48,487 bases of DNA from Desulfobacterales bacterium HSG2 (GCA_030378035.1 JAUCGI010000017.1:1-48487); one strand, 5' to 3'. Numbered from the stretch's first letter, positions 7,910 through 17,285 are shown. Translations and numbers: made by a program. The notes: a model not told the origin generated them from the letters alone.

Positions 7910-8109
7910 CTTGCTCTTGCTCTTCTCTTGCTCTTCTCTTGCTCTTGCTCTTGCTCTTGCTCTTTATCTTTATCTTACTCTTTATCTTTATCTTACTCGC
8001 GTCCATTCTATCAGAAAGCAAGATAAAGAGCAAGATAAAGAGCAAGATAAAGAGCAAGAGCAAGAGCAAGATTAAGAGCAAGATTAAGAGCAAGATTAAG
8101 AGCAAGAGT
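7910..8109. repeat. Hexamer-arm inverted repeat (CTTGCT / AGCAAG, CTTTAT / ATAAAG)
   Basis: About 70 bp of CTTGCT/CTTTAT hexamers, a short centre (CGCGTCCATTCTATCAG), then more than 100 bp of complementary AGCAAG/ATAAAG/ATTAAG hexamers. It lies between convergent genes and could act as a bidirectional terminator-like structure. Confidence 0.8.
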
Positions 8110-8115
8110 TTGAAA

Positions 8116-8325
8116 TCAGTGTCTCCCTCTGGCAGTGCATCTCCGCTTGCATCCCATAATGGCTCTGCGATGACCCGCATGTTCCGTTTCACAGGTCTGC
8201 TTGCAGTTTGCTATGGCTGCCCGCTTCCTGTGGCGTTCTGCCGCGGATTCCGCGCCGCCGGCTTTTATTTCTGTTTGCAGTGGAAAAACGCCTGTTGTAA
8301 TAAGCATTGATCTCTTTTTACGCAT
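8116..8325 (-). CDS. Small basic Cys-containing hypothetical protein
   Basis: 69-aa reading frame 45 bp downstream of the large secreted protein gene, on the same strand. Its ATG (8325) has a good ribosome site AAAGGAGAC at about 6 bases. The product is rich in Arg and Lys with C-terminal CKQTC and CKRRC pairs. I recognise no family, and the 3' end abuts a hexamer-arm repeat. It may be a genuine small ORF of the operon or a chance frame. Confidence 0.3.
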   Translation of the reverse strand: MRKKRSMLITTGVFPLQTEIKAGGAESAAERHRKRAAIANCKQTCETEHAGHRRAIMGCKRRCTARGRH

Positions 8326-8370
8326 TTTATGTCTCCTTTTCATGGTATTGGATAAACTTAAGTTCGGGTT

Positions 8371-11300
8371 TTATTTTATGGATGAAAAGCCATCCTCCCC
8401 GTCCGGGTCCGTCTGATATCTGGACGAATTATAGAGCTGGATCATCCGCAAAAGCTCAGTGAGGTCGATCTTCCAGTTCTGAGGATTATAGTCGGAAGCA
8501 TGGGGCGTGCAGTTCTGATCCCCTGTTCCGAGAGCATATTTATCTTCTCCTCCGGAATCGCAGTGATAGGCGGGGCTGTTATACATTTGGATAACACGGA
8601 GAAGCTCGGATATGCTGATTTCATAGTCCGCAGGATTATAATCCGCGCTGTGATATGTCTTCTGCACTTCTTTAACCGGCATGGATGCGCACGATGAGGA
8701 CGCCCTTTCGGATGCCAGCCGAGGCCCGGCGCTGATGTCATAGACGCCGGTTCCCGCGTCGGAATTCAGATGCCAGACTTCGACATAAAATGTCTCGCCC
8801 GGGGACACATCAAGGCTTTCAGAAAGATATGCGCCTTCTGACGGCTCTTCTTCAAGCCATGCATCGAATTCCCAGCCCCAGTCCCGGGCATAGATATACA
8901 GATAGGGGTCCATGCCCAGTCCCAGATTATCCACCCGAATGATCATCTCGCCGGAAAAATCATCAGGAACAGTGATCTTAAAGGTGTCCACGTCACCGAG
9001 ATAATCGATGCTGCCCGGAATATCAATGTTGTCCGGCGTCAGAACGGTGGGATCGTTTTCGTGCCAGCCCGAGTGATCGTCCTCCTGAGCGCCTGTCACC
9101 GTCACCTGGATCTCGGCAAAACGCTCGAAATTCTCTTCCACAGGCCATGGCTCAGGCGGCTCCGTGCTGCCAGTCATATTCGGCGCGAACGAGAAGCCTT
9201 CCGCTGTGTACATGGCGGTCCCCTTACTGTTATCGAACATCACAGTGACATAGTAATCCCCATCCATGGCATAGTCCAGAATCGCTGAATAATACCCGTC
9301 GCCGGCCACAGGATCCGGGGCAGTTCCGTCGTCTCTCAGGGCAAAGTCATGAATATCTCCGCCGGGGTCTTCGATTCTCCCCCTGACCACCGCTCCTGTG
9401 ATCGGAAGTTCCTTGCTGACGGAGGCCGACACCAGAATCGGATCAGGATATTCCACAGTATCGTCCGGGAAAACCTGGGTGTATGCACTGAACGTCGGTG
9501 TGTTCACATCCATCTCCGCATCAATCCAGTAGAACAGATCGAGTCTCTCCTCGGTGCTTGTGACCCGGAGTTTCCAAGTTCCGTTCTCCGGATTCGTTAT
9601 CGAATAAAAACCACTCGTATCCGCTCCCCATTCATCTTCAAAACTTTCAAACACGTCTTCGGGGATCTCATGAGCAACGCCGTTCGGATCGATCAGAGCG
9701 AAGCTGGCGGATTCCCGATCTGCCAGGTAAGAGAGATGGACGCCGAACTCCCCGAGGGTTGAGTCAATATGGAACGGAATACTGTACGGCGAAAGGCTAA
9801 TCATCTCCCAGCCGGTTCTGATATTCGCCTCCACAACAAGCGAGGTCTCCTGATTCGCGGCGATCAGGGCCTTCTGCAAATCTTCGCCAGCTCCGATGAA
9901 ACGATATTCGCCGTCTGTCTGGTCGGCCATGGCTTCCAAAGCGACCGCGGTTCCCTCTTCCGCTCCGTAGCCGAACGTATGGAGTCGGACATCTGCCGCG
10001 TTGTAATCCGGAATCGCGGCAAACGGACTCCCTTCGGTTTCATGCAGCCCGGGACTGATCAGATAGACGGACCGGTTGAGATTCTCCGGGACATCGGCGG
10101 TCAGTCCGTCCAATGCTTTCCGGATGCCGCTGTCCATATCCGCCTCACGCGAGCAGATGGCTATGCTGTCAATGGCTGATTTTATCCCGTTTTTATCCGC
10201 TTCGCTCTGAATCATTGTCAGGGGATAGATCACATCCGCTTCGTCACAAAAGGCGACGACGCCGATGGCGTCGCCGATATCAGCCTCTTCCACCTGCTGC
10301 TTCACAGCGTCCTTAACCTCATTTAACTGATCCTCTGAAATATTGTCTGAACGGTCAATGAGGAACTGGTGCGCCGCGCCGCTATCGGCGGTGACTCCGT
10401 CACGTTTCCCTCCCGATCCCGAACCGGTCCATACGATGGTAAGCTTGCTTCGGGCCGCATCCCTGCCGGCCTGCGTACTGACCTCCAAGGAAGGAGTTTT
10501 GCCTGAACCGGGGGCTACGGGAACCAGTTCCGAATGGTATACCCGGGGGAGGCTGGCAAAGCTCTGGCTGACCGGCGGATCTTCCGAGGGCCGACGAGCC
10601 ACAGTCTCCCATGCACTGGATGAATAGACGCGATGCTGGGCTGTGTTCCCGGTGTTGTTCAGGGGAGTGGAGAGGTTCAGCCAGTCCAAGTCACCTTCAA
10701 GCGGTCTGCCATTGACAGAATAACGCGGATCATAAACGGCATAAACCTGGTTGTTCATTATGGATTTCTCAACGGCCGTATCGCCTTGGCAGGGCGAGGA
10801 TATCCTTCCCCCGCAGGCTCTCCCCTCTTCCACATATTCATCATACAGTCCGTAGAAATAATGCCCCCATTCGTGGCCCAGCGTGTAGCCGTTGTACTGT
10901 TGGATAGCACCGTCGTTCAGGTCTCCGCCATCGCAGGTCTCGATCTGATAGCCGTCTATTCCGTATCCGGATGGGATGGCCCCCGAGCGGCAGTCTCCCC
11001 CAACCCATACAATATCGGCTTCGTCATTCCACGCTCCCCCGGTGTAAATTTTTACCCGGCCGAGTTTTTCCGATCCGTTCGACATCTCATACACAGCATC
11101 CGCAAAATAGCTGATGATGTTCTCAATGGCGCTCTTGTTCGGGGAATCGCTGTAATAGGAGATGGTAACGTCATAAGCGACAGTGCTGCGGTCTTCGGTT
11201 GTCACATTCACAGAGTTGCTGTAAAATGAGACGCCGGCCGAGCTTTTGGCGCGTACGCGATAAGAATAGTTTGTATCGCTTTCTGTGTCAGCGTCAACAT

Positions 11301-12810
11301 AAGCCGTCGCGCCGTTTGAAATTTCGGCAATGCTGTTCCATCCGCCGGCTCCGCCGACAGACCGCTCCACCTCAAACCGGGGCACAGGCAAATCATCGGT
11401 CTGCCATGCCAGGTTCACCACGCTGTTTCTGCCGAGGACCGCGGTCAGATTGGCGGGTGCCACGGGCAGGCTGAGGCCTGTGAGACTCACATCGTCGATG
11501 ATCCATACCGCGCCTGTGACATTGGCGCGAAAACGGATCATCACATTGGATTCTCCGCCGGCCTGCTCTGAGATATCCACCGTCTGCTGCTCGAACGGGA
11601 CTTTCCTGATGCTGGTCGCAGTCCTGCGCCACACATTTGTCCAAGTGTGGCCGCCGTCTGTGCTGACATCCGCGTCTGTGATCCCGCCGCTGGAATATTT
11701 ATGCTGTAAGAATGTCTTAAACGTCAGACTGACTTCTGAAAAATCAGACAAATTCAGCACAGGCGTCCGCAGTTCCGCGTCCATCTCCTTGTCGCTGGCA
11801 GGATAAGCTGCTACAAAGTTGCTCTCGGTGCCGATCTGTCCTTTGAAATTCTGAGGGTCATCGAAATGCCAGGTGCCCATGCCGCTGATGTTTTCCTTTG
11901 CTGTCCAGCCTGCCGGCCGAGTTTTTGAATCAAAATTCTCTGAAAGGGAATTCCGGCCTGCACAGAAGCCGGTTTTGGCGCTGGCAACATTGCCATACTC
12001 CGATGCATCACCGGCATTGACGGCCCGGACGCGGTAATAGTAAATTGTGTTGCAGACCAGTCCTTCAGCATCAGCAAAGGTGGTGACATCTTTTTTGACG
12101 CCGCCGATCTTGGCAAATCCGGCCCCGCTCGAAACAGAGCGTTCAACTTCGAATGCGGTCTCGGTGTCGCTGTTGTCGGTCCAGTTCAGCATGATCCCGA
12201 CTCCGTCGGATGTTACAGCCAGGTAGGTGGGCGGCTCGGGTTTTTCCACGCCTTCCACTTTGACATTATCGATTTCCCAATAATATTCCCAGTTCCCCCG
12301 GTACCGGAAACGGATCATCACTTGGACATATCCGGCGGCCTGCTCTGTCAGGTCGATGGCTGTCAGGGTGCCGCAGACAGATTCGGTCCGATGCCAGACG
12401 TTGGTCCAGGTGTTCCCCCCGTCTGCGCTGACATCCACATCCGCTGTGGATGACTGGTAAATAAAGAAAATCGTGTTAAAGGTTAATCGAACCGACGAGG
12501 CATCGGAAAAATTCATCAGGGGTGTGCGCAGTTCGGTATCCATGTCGAATTTGCCGGCGTTGTCACTGTCCGCCATGGCAAAGCCGCCTTCCCCGCCGGT
12601 CCCGTTTTCCCGATTGCCCGGATTGTCAAAACGCCAGCCTGCATCTCCCTTGTTGTTCACCACTGTCCAGCCATAAGGCGCGGTTGTTTCATCGAAAGTT
12701 TCATTGATGCTCGCGGCCGCGGCCGGCAGAAAAGCGGTCGCCAGAAGGATCAATGCCAATCCGAACAAAAACACCTGATTCCGTGAAGTTTTTTTATTTA
12801 ACGGTTCCAT
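8371..12810 (-). CDS. Secreted CLCA-like metalloprotease/VWA protein with dockerin-like C-terminus
   Basis: 1479-aa exported multidomain protein. Order: signal peptide (cleavage near residues 32-34); two MAM/cleaved-adhesin-like modules (~36-190, ~290-445), each followed by a fibronectin type III domain (~192-282, ~449-537); a CLCA-type N-terminal protease domain with HEWGH at 646-650 and a downstream GLYDEY; a VWA domain (~812-990) whose MIDAS is degenerate (DRSDN instead of DxSxS); a beta domain ending in DDGTAPDPVAGDGYYSA (~1190-1230); a PPC-like domain (~1290-1390); and two C-terminal DYNP...SELLRxIQxYN repeats resembling dockerin EF-hands. Eukaryotic CLCAs are self-cleaving secreted proteases, and a similar role at the cell surface is inferred. 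Ribosome site AGAGGAAA precedes the ATG. A MITE-like element ends about 20 bp upstream of the start. Confidence 0.85.
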   Translation of the reverse strand: MEPLNKKTSRNQVFLFGLALILLATAFLPAAAASINETFDETTAPYGWTVVNNKGDAGWRFDNPGNRENGTGGEGGFAMADSDNAGKFDMDTELRTPLMNFSDASSVRLTFNTIFFIYQSSTADVDVSADGGNTWTNVWHRTESVCGTLTAIDLTEQAAGYVQVMIRFRYRGNWEYYWEIDNVKVEGVEKPEPPTYLAVTSDGVGIMLNWTDNSDTETAFEVERSVSSGAGFAKIGGVKKDVTTFADAEGLVCNTIYYYRVRAVNAGDASEYGNVASAKTGFCAGRNSLSENFDSKTRPAGWTAKENISGMGTWHFDDPQNFKGQIGTESNFVAAYPASDKEMDAELRTPVLNLSDFSEVSLTFKTFLQHKYSSGGITDADVSTDGGHTWTNVWRRTATSIRKVPFEQQTVDISEQAGGESNVMIRFRANVTGAVWIIDDVSLTGLSLPVAPANLTAVLGRNSVVNLAWQTDDLPVPRFEVERSVGGAGGWNSIAEISNGATAYVDADTESDTNYSYRVRAKSSAGVSFYSNSVNVTTEDRSTVAYDVTISYYSDSPNKSAIENIISYFADAVYEMSNGSEKLGRVKIYTGGAWNDEADIVWVGGDCRSGAIPSGYGIDGYQIETCDGGDLNDGAIQQYNGYTLGHEWGHYFYGLYDEYVEEGRACGGRISSPCQGDTAVEKSIMNNQVYAVYDPRYSVNGRPLEGDLDWLNLSTPLNNTGNTAQHRVYSSSAWETVARRPSEDPPVSQSFASLPRVYHSELVPVAPGSGKTPSLEVSTQAGRDAARSKLTIVWTGSGSGGKRDGVTADSGAAHQFLIDRSDNISEDQLNEVKDAVKQQVEEADIGDAIGVVAFCDEADVIYPLTMIQSEADKNGIKSAIDSIAICSREADMDSGIRKALDGLTADVPENLNRSVYLISPGLHETEGSPFAAIPDYNAADVRLHTFGYGAEEGTAVALEAMADQTDGEYRFIGAGEDLQKALIAANQETSLVVEANIRTGWEMISLSPYSIPFHIDSTLGEFGVHLSYLADRESASFALIDPNGVAHEIPEDVFESFEDEWGADTSGFYSITNPENGTWKLRVTSTEERLDLFYWIDAEMDVNTPTFSAYTQVFPDDTVEYPDPILVSASVSKELPITGAVVRGRIEDPGGDIHDFALRDDGTAPDPVAGDGYYSAILDYAMDGDYYVTVMFDNSKGTAMYTAEGFSFAPNMTGSTEPPEPWPVEENFERFAEIQVTVTGAQEDDHSGWHENDPTVLTPDNIDIPGSIDYLGDVDTFKITVPDDFSGEMIIRVDNLGLGMDPYLYIYARDWGWEFDAWLEEEPSEGAYLSESLDVSPGETFYVEVWHLNSDAGTGVYDISAGPRLASERASSSCASMPVKEVQKTYHSADYNPADYEISISELLRVIQMYNSPAYHCDSGGEDKYALGTGDQNCTPHASDYNPQNWKIDLTELLRMIQLYNSSRYQTDPDGEDGFSSIK

Positions 12811-12831
12811 GTTTATTTCCTCTTATTGTTG

Positions 12832-12947
12832 GGCATCCTTCATTTGTCAGTTTACACTTCCGGATTCCGGAAAGCCTTGACACTTACCCCTTACAACTTA
12901 ACCCCGGAAAAAGTGTGAAGCACCTTTCGGCTTTTATGAAGGGTGCC
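12832..12947. mobile_element. MITE-like element 3 with 7-bp target duplication
   Basis: 116 bp with GGCATCCTTCAT and ATGAAGGGTGCC ends and inner GTTTACACTT / AAGTGTGAAG segments, as in elements 1 and 2. It is flanked by TATTGTTG (12824-12831) and TATTGTTA (12948-12955), a 7-bp direct duplication. It inserted just upstream of the ribosome site of the CLCA-like gene and probably between that gene and its promoter. Confidence 0.7.
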
Positions 12948-13080
12948 TATTGTTATTTGTGTTCTGATCTCAAGCCGGATTCTGCTTTACCGAGGCGGAG
13001 CTCTTTTTTGAATAATTTCCATCTCTCTTTTCTCCTTGTTTTTTTGTGAAAGCAGCGGGAATTTCGGGGGTGTCCCACCT

Positions 13081-13145
13081 CCACCTGTCATTCCGGGCAG
13101 AATTGAAAAAATGGGACATTTTTTCCATTCTGACCCGGAATCCAC
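13081..13145. repeat. REP-like palindrome R1
   Basis: Ends CACCTGTCATTCCGGGC and GACCCGGAATCCAC surround a hairpin with TTGAAAAAATGG / CCATTTTTTC-type arms. One of six family members in the window. Confidence 0.75.
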
Positions 13146-13393
13146 TTCTACTGTCACGAAGGGCCCCGGTCTGAAACCGGTTCTGACCAGAGCGACATAA
13201 TGGGACAGATGGGACACGCTCAAATTTCGTTCCCGTCTGCTGAAGATATTTTTGAGTATACAATACTTTAATATAAATATCAACTCAAATCTTGAAACTT
13301 TGAAACTTAAACTGTCATCTTTGATTTTTCCTGATTATATATGTACCGTCAAAAATTTTCCAAAATTTTATATCCTTTACCATAAGAATCTGT

Positions 13394-13511
13394 GTACAGG
13401 ACAAAAAGCTTCGGATACCTGAAAACCGGCACGATGTCATTCCGGGCGGAAATGCGGGAACCGGCGGGATTCCCGGCATTTCCGACCCGGAATCCGCTTT
13501 TTGTCCTGTAC
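13394..13511. repeat. REP-like palindrome R2 inside longer inverted arms
   Basis: Perfect outer arms GTACAGGACAAAAAGC (13394-13409) and GCTTTTTGTCCTGTAC (13496-13511) enclose a REP-like unit (GTCATTCCGGGC ... GACCCGGAATCC, 13434-13495). That unit has a different inner hairpin (ATGCGGGAA ... TTCCCGGCAT) from R1. Confidence 0.75.
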
Positions 13512-13528
13512 TCAGCATAAAAATATAT

Positions 13529-13694
13529 TCTGATTATAACGGGTTTAGGGAAGGCTACTTGCACTTGCATTCAGACCCCGGACACTCACTAACGGAGCAC
13601 GCTCAGGCCGGAGTCTGAGAACGCGGTGCGGGTTTAAGGGCGAGTGCAAGTGCAAGTGCAAGTTCAGGCCTCCCCAAATCCGTTATAATCAGAA
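13529..13694. repeat. ATTATAAC-ended element with TGCAAG hexamer arms
   Basis: Terminal inverted TTCTGATTATAACGG, then GGC-CTT and ACTTGC hexamers, a centre CGGACACTCACTAACGG...GGAGTCTG, and AGTGCA/AGTTCA hexamers. The centre is about 80 percent identical to that of the element at 37905-38071. Confidence 0.85.
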
Positions 13695-13877
13695 TACATT
13701 TTCATCACCGGGGGAAAAAAATTTTCATGGAAGTTTATTATGAAAATAAAAAAGGCTTGACAATCGGTGCCAGAGAGAATAAGAGCAGGCCATAGCTGAC
13801 CTATGGCAAACATACCTTGGAATCGAGGATATCTTTATATTGCCTTTATCATTCATTGCACAGTAGCCGGAGGTAAA

Positions 13878-15137
13878 ATGTCGGGCGAAAACAAAGCAAA
13901 ATCACATTCAGTTTCCGCGGAATCGTCACCCCCCTCGGGGAATCAGCGTCCCTCTCAGGGAGAGCCTGCCAATGGTTTCGGTTTGGGCTGGCAGCTCGGA
14001 GTAACCACATTAAACCGCTTTTTTATCAGCACTGCCCGACGATTTGCCTATCCCTTCGCGCCCGCGTTGAGCAGAGGGCTGGGCGTGTCCACGGAAGCTG
14101 TGACATTGGTGATCGTGGCAAATCATATTGCCGGTGTGATGAGCCTGATGTTCGGACCTTTGGGAGACCGCCGGGGATATCGGATGATGATGCTGAGTGG
14201 CTTGGCCCTGTTTGCGGCAGGTATGCTGATCGGCGGTTTTTTCGCATCTTACTGGTCGGTTATTGTCGCTCTGTTTTTAGCAGGAGTGGCCAACAGCCTC
14301 TTTTCCCCTGCCACACTCGCTTACATCGGAGAGCGGGTTCCCTATCACCGCCGCGGACTGGCAATCGGGATATCCGAAATGAGCTGGGCAGGAAGTTCGC
14401 TCATAGGGATTCCCCTGATCGGTGTGCTCATTGACCGCATGGACTGGAGCGCGCCTTTTTTTGTTCTCGGAGGACTCGGCTTGCTGGGCATGGTGTCCAT
14501 AGCGGTCCTGATACCCGAAGACCGGCGTGATTCAGCTTTCTTCCGAGAGCGGCTTAAATTCCGGGATGCCTGGCGGCTGCTGATCCGGGAACGGATTGCT
14601 TTGGGAGGATTGGGATTCGCCTTCTTTTCTGTTACGGCCATAGACACATTTTTCGTTATCTATGGCATCTGGATGGAAGAGACATTTCACCTGAGCATTA
14701 TGACCCTGGGAATGACAGCAACCGTCATCGGAATCGCTGAACTGTCGGGAGAAGGGCTGACCGCCTTCTTGTCGGATCGGCTGGGAAAAAGACGGTCGGT
14801 GATCATCGGTCTGGTTCTGTCAGGAATGAGCTATATCTTACTGCCGCTGGCAGGGGGGCATCTTCTGCTGGCTTTGTCCGCTCTTTTTGCGGTGTTTCTG
14901 TTCTTCGAATTTATGATTGTCACGGCTCTCTCTGTTATGACGGAAGTTCTGCCGAGAGTACGCGCAACAATGATGTCGGGCTATCTTACGGCAGCCAGCC
15001 TGGGCCATGTGTTCGGCGCGCTGCTCGGCATTTGGGTCTGGAATATCGGAGGGATCTGGGCCGTCGCGATTGCCTCTGCTCTCATCAGCAGTCTGGGGCT
15101 GATTTCGATGCTATGGGGAATAAAAAGAGTGAAATGA
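13878..15137 (+). CDS. MFS transporter
   Basis: 419-aa major facilitator superfamily permease with about 12 hydrophobic helices. The loop-2/3 motif A is present as GPLGDRRGYRM, and a second copy-like SDRLGKRRSV appears after TM8, as expected for the duplicated MFS fold. A ~40-residue polar N-terminal tail precedes TM1. The start at ATG 13878 has CGGAGGT directly upstream; the upstream in-frame ATG at 13803 lacks a ribosome site. The substrate cannot be inferred: drug or small-metabolite efflux is the commonest role. It stands alone between two ATTATAAC-ended elements. Confidence 0.85.
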   Translation: MSGENKAKSHSVSAESSPPSGNQRPSQGEPANGFGLGWQLGVTTLNRFFISTARRFAYPFAPALSRGLGVSTEAVTLVIVANHIAGVMSLMFGPLGDRRGYRMMMLSGLALFAAGMLIGGFFASYWSVIVALFLAGVANSLFSPATLAYIGERVPYHRRGLAIGISEMSWAGSSLIGIPLIGVLIDRMDWSAPFFVLGGLGLLGMVSIAVLIPEDRRDSAFFRERLKFRDAWRLLIRERIALGGLGFAFFSVTAIDTFFVIYGIWMEETFHLSIMTLGMTATVIGIAELSGEGLTAFLSDRLGKRRSVIIGLVLSGMSYILLPLAGGHLLLALSALFAVFLFFEFMIVTALSVMTEVLPRVRATMMSGYLTAASLGHVFGALLGIWVWNIGGIWAVAIASALISSLGLISMLWGIKRVK

Positions 15138-15160
15138 AAGATGCCAATCCGTCTTTTCTA

Positions 15161-15324
15161 ATTATAACGGATTTAGGGGAGGCCTCTTAAACTTGCACTT
15201 AAACTTGCACTTGCACTTAAACTTGCACTTGCACTTAAACTTGCAGTTAATGAATGTCCGGGTCTGAGCATAAGTGCAAGTGCAAGTGCAAGTGCAAGGG
15301 GGCCTCCCCTAAATCCGTTATAAT
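15161..15324. repeat. ATTATAACGG-ended element with ACTTGC hexamer arms
   Basis: Near-perfect terminal inverted ATTATAACGGATTTAGGGG plus AGGCC (15161-15185 region and 15300-15324). Arms of TTAAACTTGC/ACTTGC and GTGCAA hexamers surround a centre with GAATGTCCGGGTCTGAG. It lies between convergent genes. Confidence 0.9.
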
Positions 15325-15339
15325 CAGCGTCTTAAGCCA

Positions 15340-16179
15340 CTAAGATTTCTTCGCGACAATGGCAATTTCCAAAGATTCCGGGCTGAAGATTGTACCGGCA
15401 ACGTCAGAATAACATTCTTCAATTGTAAAACCGTTTTCCTCAAATTCTTTCATGAGTGACTCCTGACTGAAATACTGTAGCCAGTTGTAAACGGTTCGAG
15501 TTCGGGCTTCTTCGATTATCGCGTATTTGTCAAGTATGACCTTTTCCTCGTCATATTTGAACGTGTTCAGAAAACCGTAATAATTTTCAGACGACCAGAA
15601 ACCGTTGAGCAACCTGTATTCATAAGTTGCGAGTTCCTCTCTCTGGTCAAAAGCATTCAGCGAATAGACATCAAGCAAAACTGAGCCGTCAGCATTCAGA
15701 CACCTGTGAAACGTGTTGAGCATCTTTTTTCTTTGCGTCGGGCTCAGAGCGCAAAAGTCACACATGATCATCGTGATCAGATCAAACTTTTTTTCTGTCT
15801 CAAATTCAAGATAGTTCTGTAACAGATAGTTAATCTTCAACCCCTCTTGTGCCGCGGCTTCTTTTGCATACTGTATCGACCTTTCAGAAAAATCTGTTCC
15901 GGTAACATCGGCGCCTTTTTTTGCCAAACGGATCGCATATAAGCCCGGACCGCAGCCGAAGTCAGCAATCTTTGTCTCCGCGCCCACACCGAAATGGGAG
16001 ACTATCCAGTCTGCGGAGCGATCTATGAAGGCTTTGTTCCTGGATGACAGATCAACAGATTCATTCAGGTGACAAGCAAGCATCTGTTCTGATGTGTGTT
16101 TGTCATTCCATAGTGCCTCCGCCGTATAAAACTGAAACGGTGCGGGGCGTGAGTTTATTTCTTCCAATTCTTTGAACAT
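15340..16179 (-). CDS. Class I SAM-dependent methyltransferase
   Basis: 279 aa. Motif I DFGCGPG lies near residues 73-79, the acidic post-I residue in GTDFSER near 94-100, and motif IV LITMIMCDFCAL near 134-145. The ~65-residue N-terminal cap ends in SADWIVSHFG. The substrate is unknown; the closest resemblance is to small-molecule (methyltransf_25-type) enzymes. AGGAG sits 9 bases before the ATG. It is the last gene of a co-directional cluster beginning with rseC, 11 bp after the DUF2085-like gene. Confidence 0.8.
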   Translation of the reverse strand: MFKELEEINSRPAPFQFYTAEALWNDKHTSEQMLACHLNESVDLSSRNKAFIDRSADWIVSHFGVGAETKIADFGCGPGLYAIRLAKKGADVTGTDFSERSIQYAKEAAAQEGLKINYLLQNYLEFETEKKFDLITMIMCDFCALSPTQRKKMLNTFHRCLNADGSVLLDVYSLNAFDQREELATYEYRLLNGFWSSENYYGFLNTFKYDEEKVILDKYAIIEEARTRTVYNWLQYFSQESLMKEFEENGFTIEECYSDVAGTIFSPESLEIAIVAKKS

Positions 16180-16190
16180 GAATATTGCTC

Positions 16191-16823
16191 CTATTTTACA
16201 GTATATCTGCCCTTACTCCCTTTTATCATATCCGGCACATATCCGGAATTCAGCAGAAAGTCAGTTGCCTCATCTTCAAATTGTCTGATATTCTCTGCCT
16301 GAACTCTGAAACCGGAACAGATTTCTCCTTTTCCCAGCTCCGGGCAACCGTTGCAGGCTTTCAACTTTCTGCTCCGTCGTTCATTCATGTATAATTTCCA
16401 AAAAACGAACAGGATAAGCAAAACTGTGATTCCTGTCACCCATTGTTTTGAAAATATCACAAATACGCAGAATATCAAACTGATACCGATCATAAAACGC
16501 AGAATGTCACGCATCATTCTCGGAAGCCGTTTATATATTTTCGGAAACGAGAGAGGTATCGTTATTGTGCAGACAATTAACAGAATATCAGCGGTAAAAG
16601 TTGATAATACCTCTCTGAAAAACAGCATGGATATCATCGAAGCAGTGATACCGATACTGACCATGATACAACTGCGGCAGAGATAAATGTTATTCACTTT
16701 TATCACATCTTCGCGAAAATGGCTGCATAATGGTTTATGAGCCCAGTTGAAAGAATAGGCATGTTTATACCATAACCATTTGAGATATAATGATCGCAGC
16801 CATTTGTTAATTGCATGACTCAC
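16191..16823 (-). CDS. DUF2085-like membrane protein with Cys motifs
   Basis: 210-aa inner-membrane protein. The N-terminal HKPLCSH...IYLCRSC segment (about residues 29-52) resembles the DUF2085 signature (HPLCHQ...CARCTGIY). Four hydrophobic helices (~53-150) follow, then a cytosolic tail with CNGC...CSGF. The Cys/His pairs suggest metal binding. Start is GTG overlapping the TGA of the YbjQ-like gene (GTGA), so the two are translationally coupled. I am unsure of the family assignment. Confidence 0.6.
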   Translation of the reverse strand: MSHAINKWLRSLYLKWLWYKHAYSFNWAHKPLCSHFREDVIKVNNIYLCRSCIMVSIGITASMISMLFFREVLSTFTADILLIVCTITIPLSFPKIYKRLPRMMRDILRFMIGISLIFCVFVIFSKQWVTGITVLLILFVFWKLYMNERRSRKLKACNGCPELGKGEICSGFRVQAENIRQFEDEATDFLLNSGYVPDMIKGSKGRYTVK

Positions 16824-17272
16824 GATTTCTTTTCCAATAATTCCTGCATATCGGCCAGAATATTACCGATTGCTCCGGTCGGAACATAGTTGATCACCGG
16901 CTTTATTACAACAGCCGTTCCGTGAACGACTACTTCGGAAGCGCCATGCGCAGCGCCGCTCAACTCAAAATTGACATTGATAATCCCGTTAGCTCTCTGT
17001 CTCGCAGCCATTTCCAACATTTTGTTAATCGCTTTCTGGCGGGATTCGTCGCCAAGCTGGGAATAAGACGACAGTTCACCGCCTGTTAAGTGTTTACATC
17101 CCATGGCGCAGTCCTGGCCCATATCTTTGGCTCTTACAGATATTCCCCACACCATCCCCTTGTATTCCATAATCTCATATCCGTCAAAGCCTTCGGCTCC
17201 GGTCATTATGATTTTCTTGGAACCACCCGGAATCTCAGGCCGTGTGCCTGCCAACAATTCTTCTCTTTCCAT
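16820..17272 (-). CDS. YbjQ/UPF0145 family protein
   Basis: 150-aa homologue of the YbjQ (DUF74, 'heavy-metal-binding') family. Its core is residues ~20-130, with GYEIMEYKGMVWGISVRAKD, then ARQRANGIINVNFE and VVHGTAVVI, the usual ending of the fold. Members form pentamers, and no enzymatic activity is established. A family-typical AAGGAGGAG ribosome site precedes the ATG. It is coupled to the downstream membrane protein through a GTGA overlap. Confidence 0.8.
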   Translation of the reverse strand: MEREELLAGTRPEIPGGSKKIIMTGAEGFDGYEIMEYKGMVWGISVRAKDMGQDCAMGCKHLTGGELSSYSQLGDESRQKAINKMLEMAARQRANGIINVNFELSGAAHGASEVVVHGTAVVIKPVINYVPTGAIGNILADMQELLEKKS

Positions 17273-17285
17273 ACTAGTTTACTCC

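Larger units (their letters stand above)
12811..13877. other. 1.07 kb intergenic region of stacked repeats
   Basis: No credible gene. Contents: MITE-like element 3 (12832-12947), a REP-like palindrome (13081-13145), a second REP-like palindrome inside larger inverted arms (13394-13511), a hexamer-arm element (13529-13694), and the MFS gene leader. Confidence 0.7.

Noticed and set aside
7794..8310. Leu/Ile-rich and Ser/Lys-rich frames over 7910-8109
   Set aside because: They are simply translations of CTTGCT/AGCAAG hexamers in both directions.
9349..11806. Several open frames of 130-200 codons on the + strand
   Set aside because: They lie entirely inside the CLCA-like gene on the other strand and show no family motifs or ribosome sites.
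12970..13283. ~98-codon - strand frames upstream of the CLCA-like gene
   Set aside because: They cross a REP-like palindrome and encode its translated repeat; no start signal.
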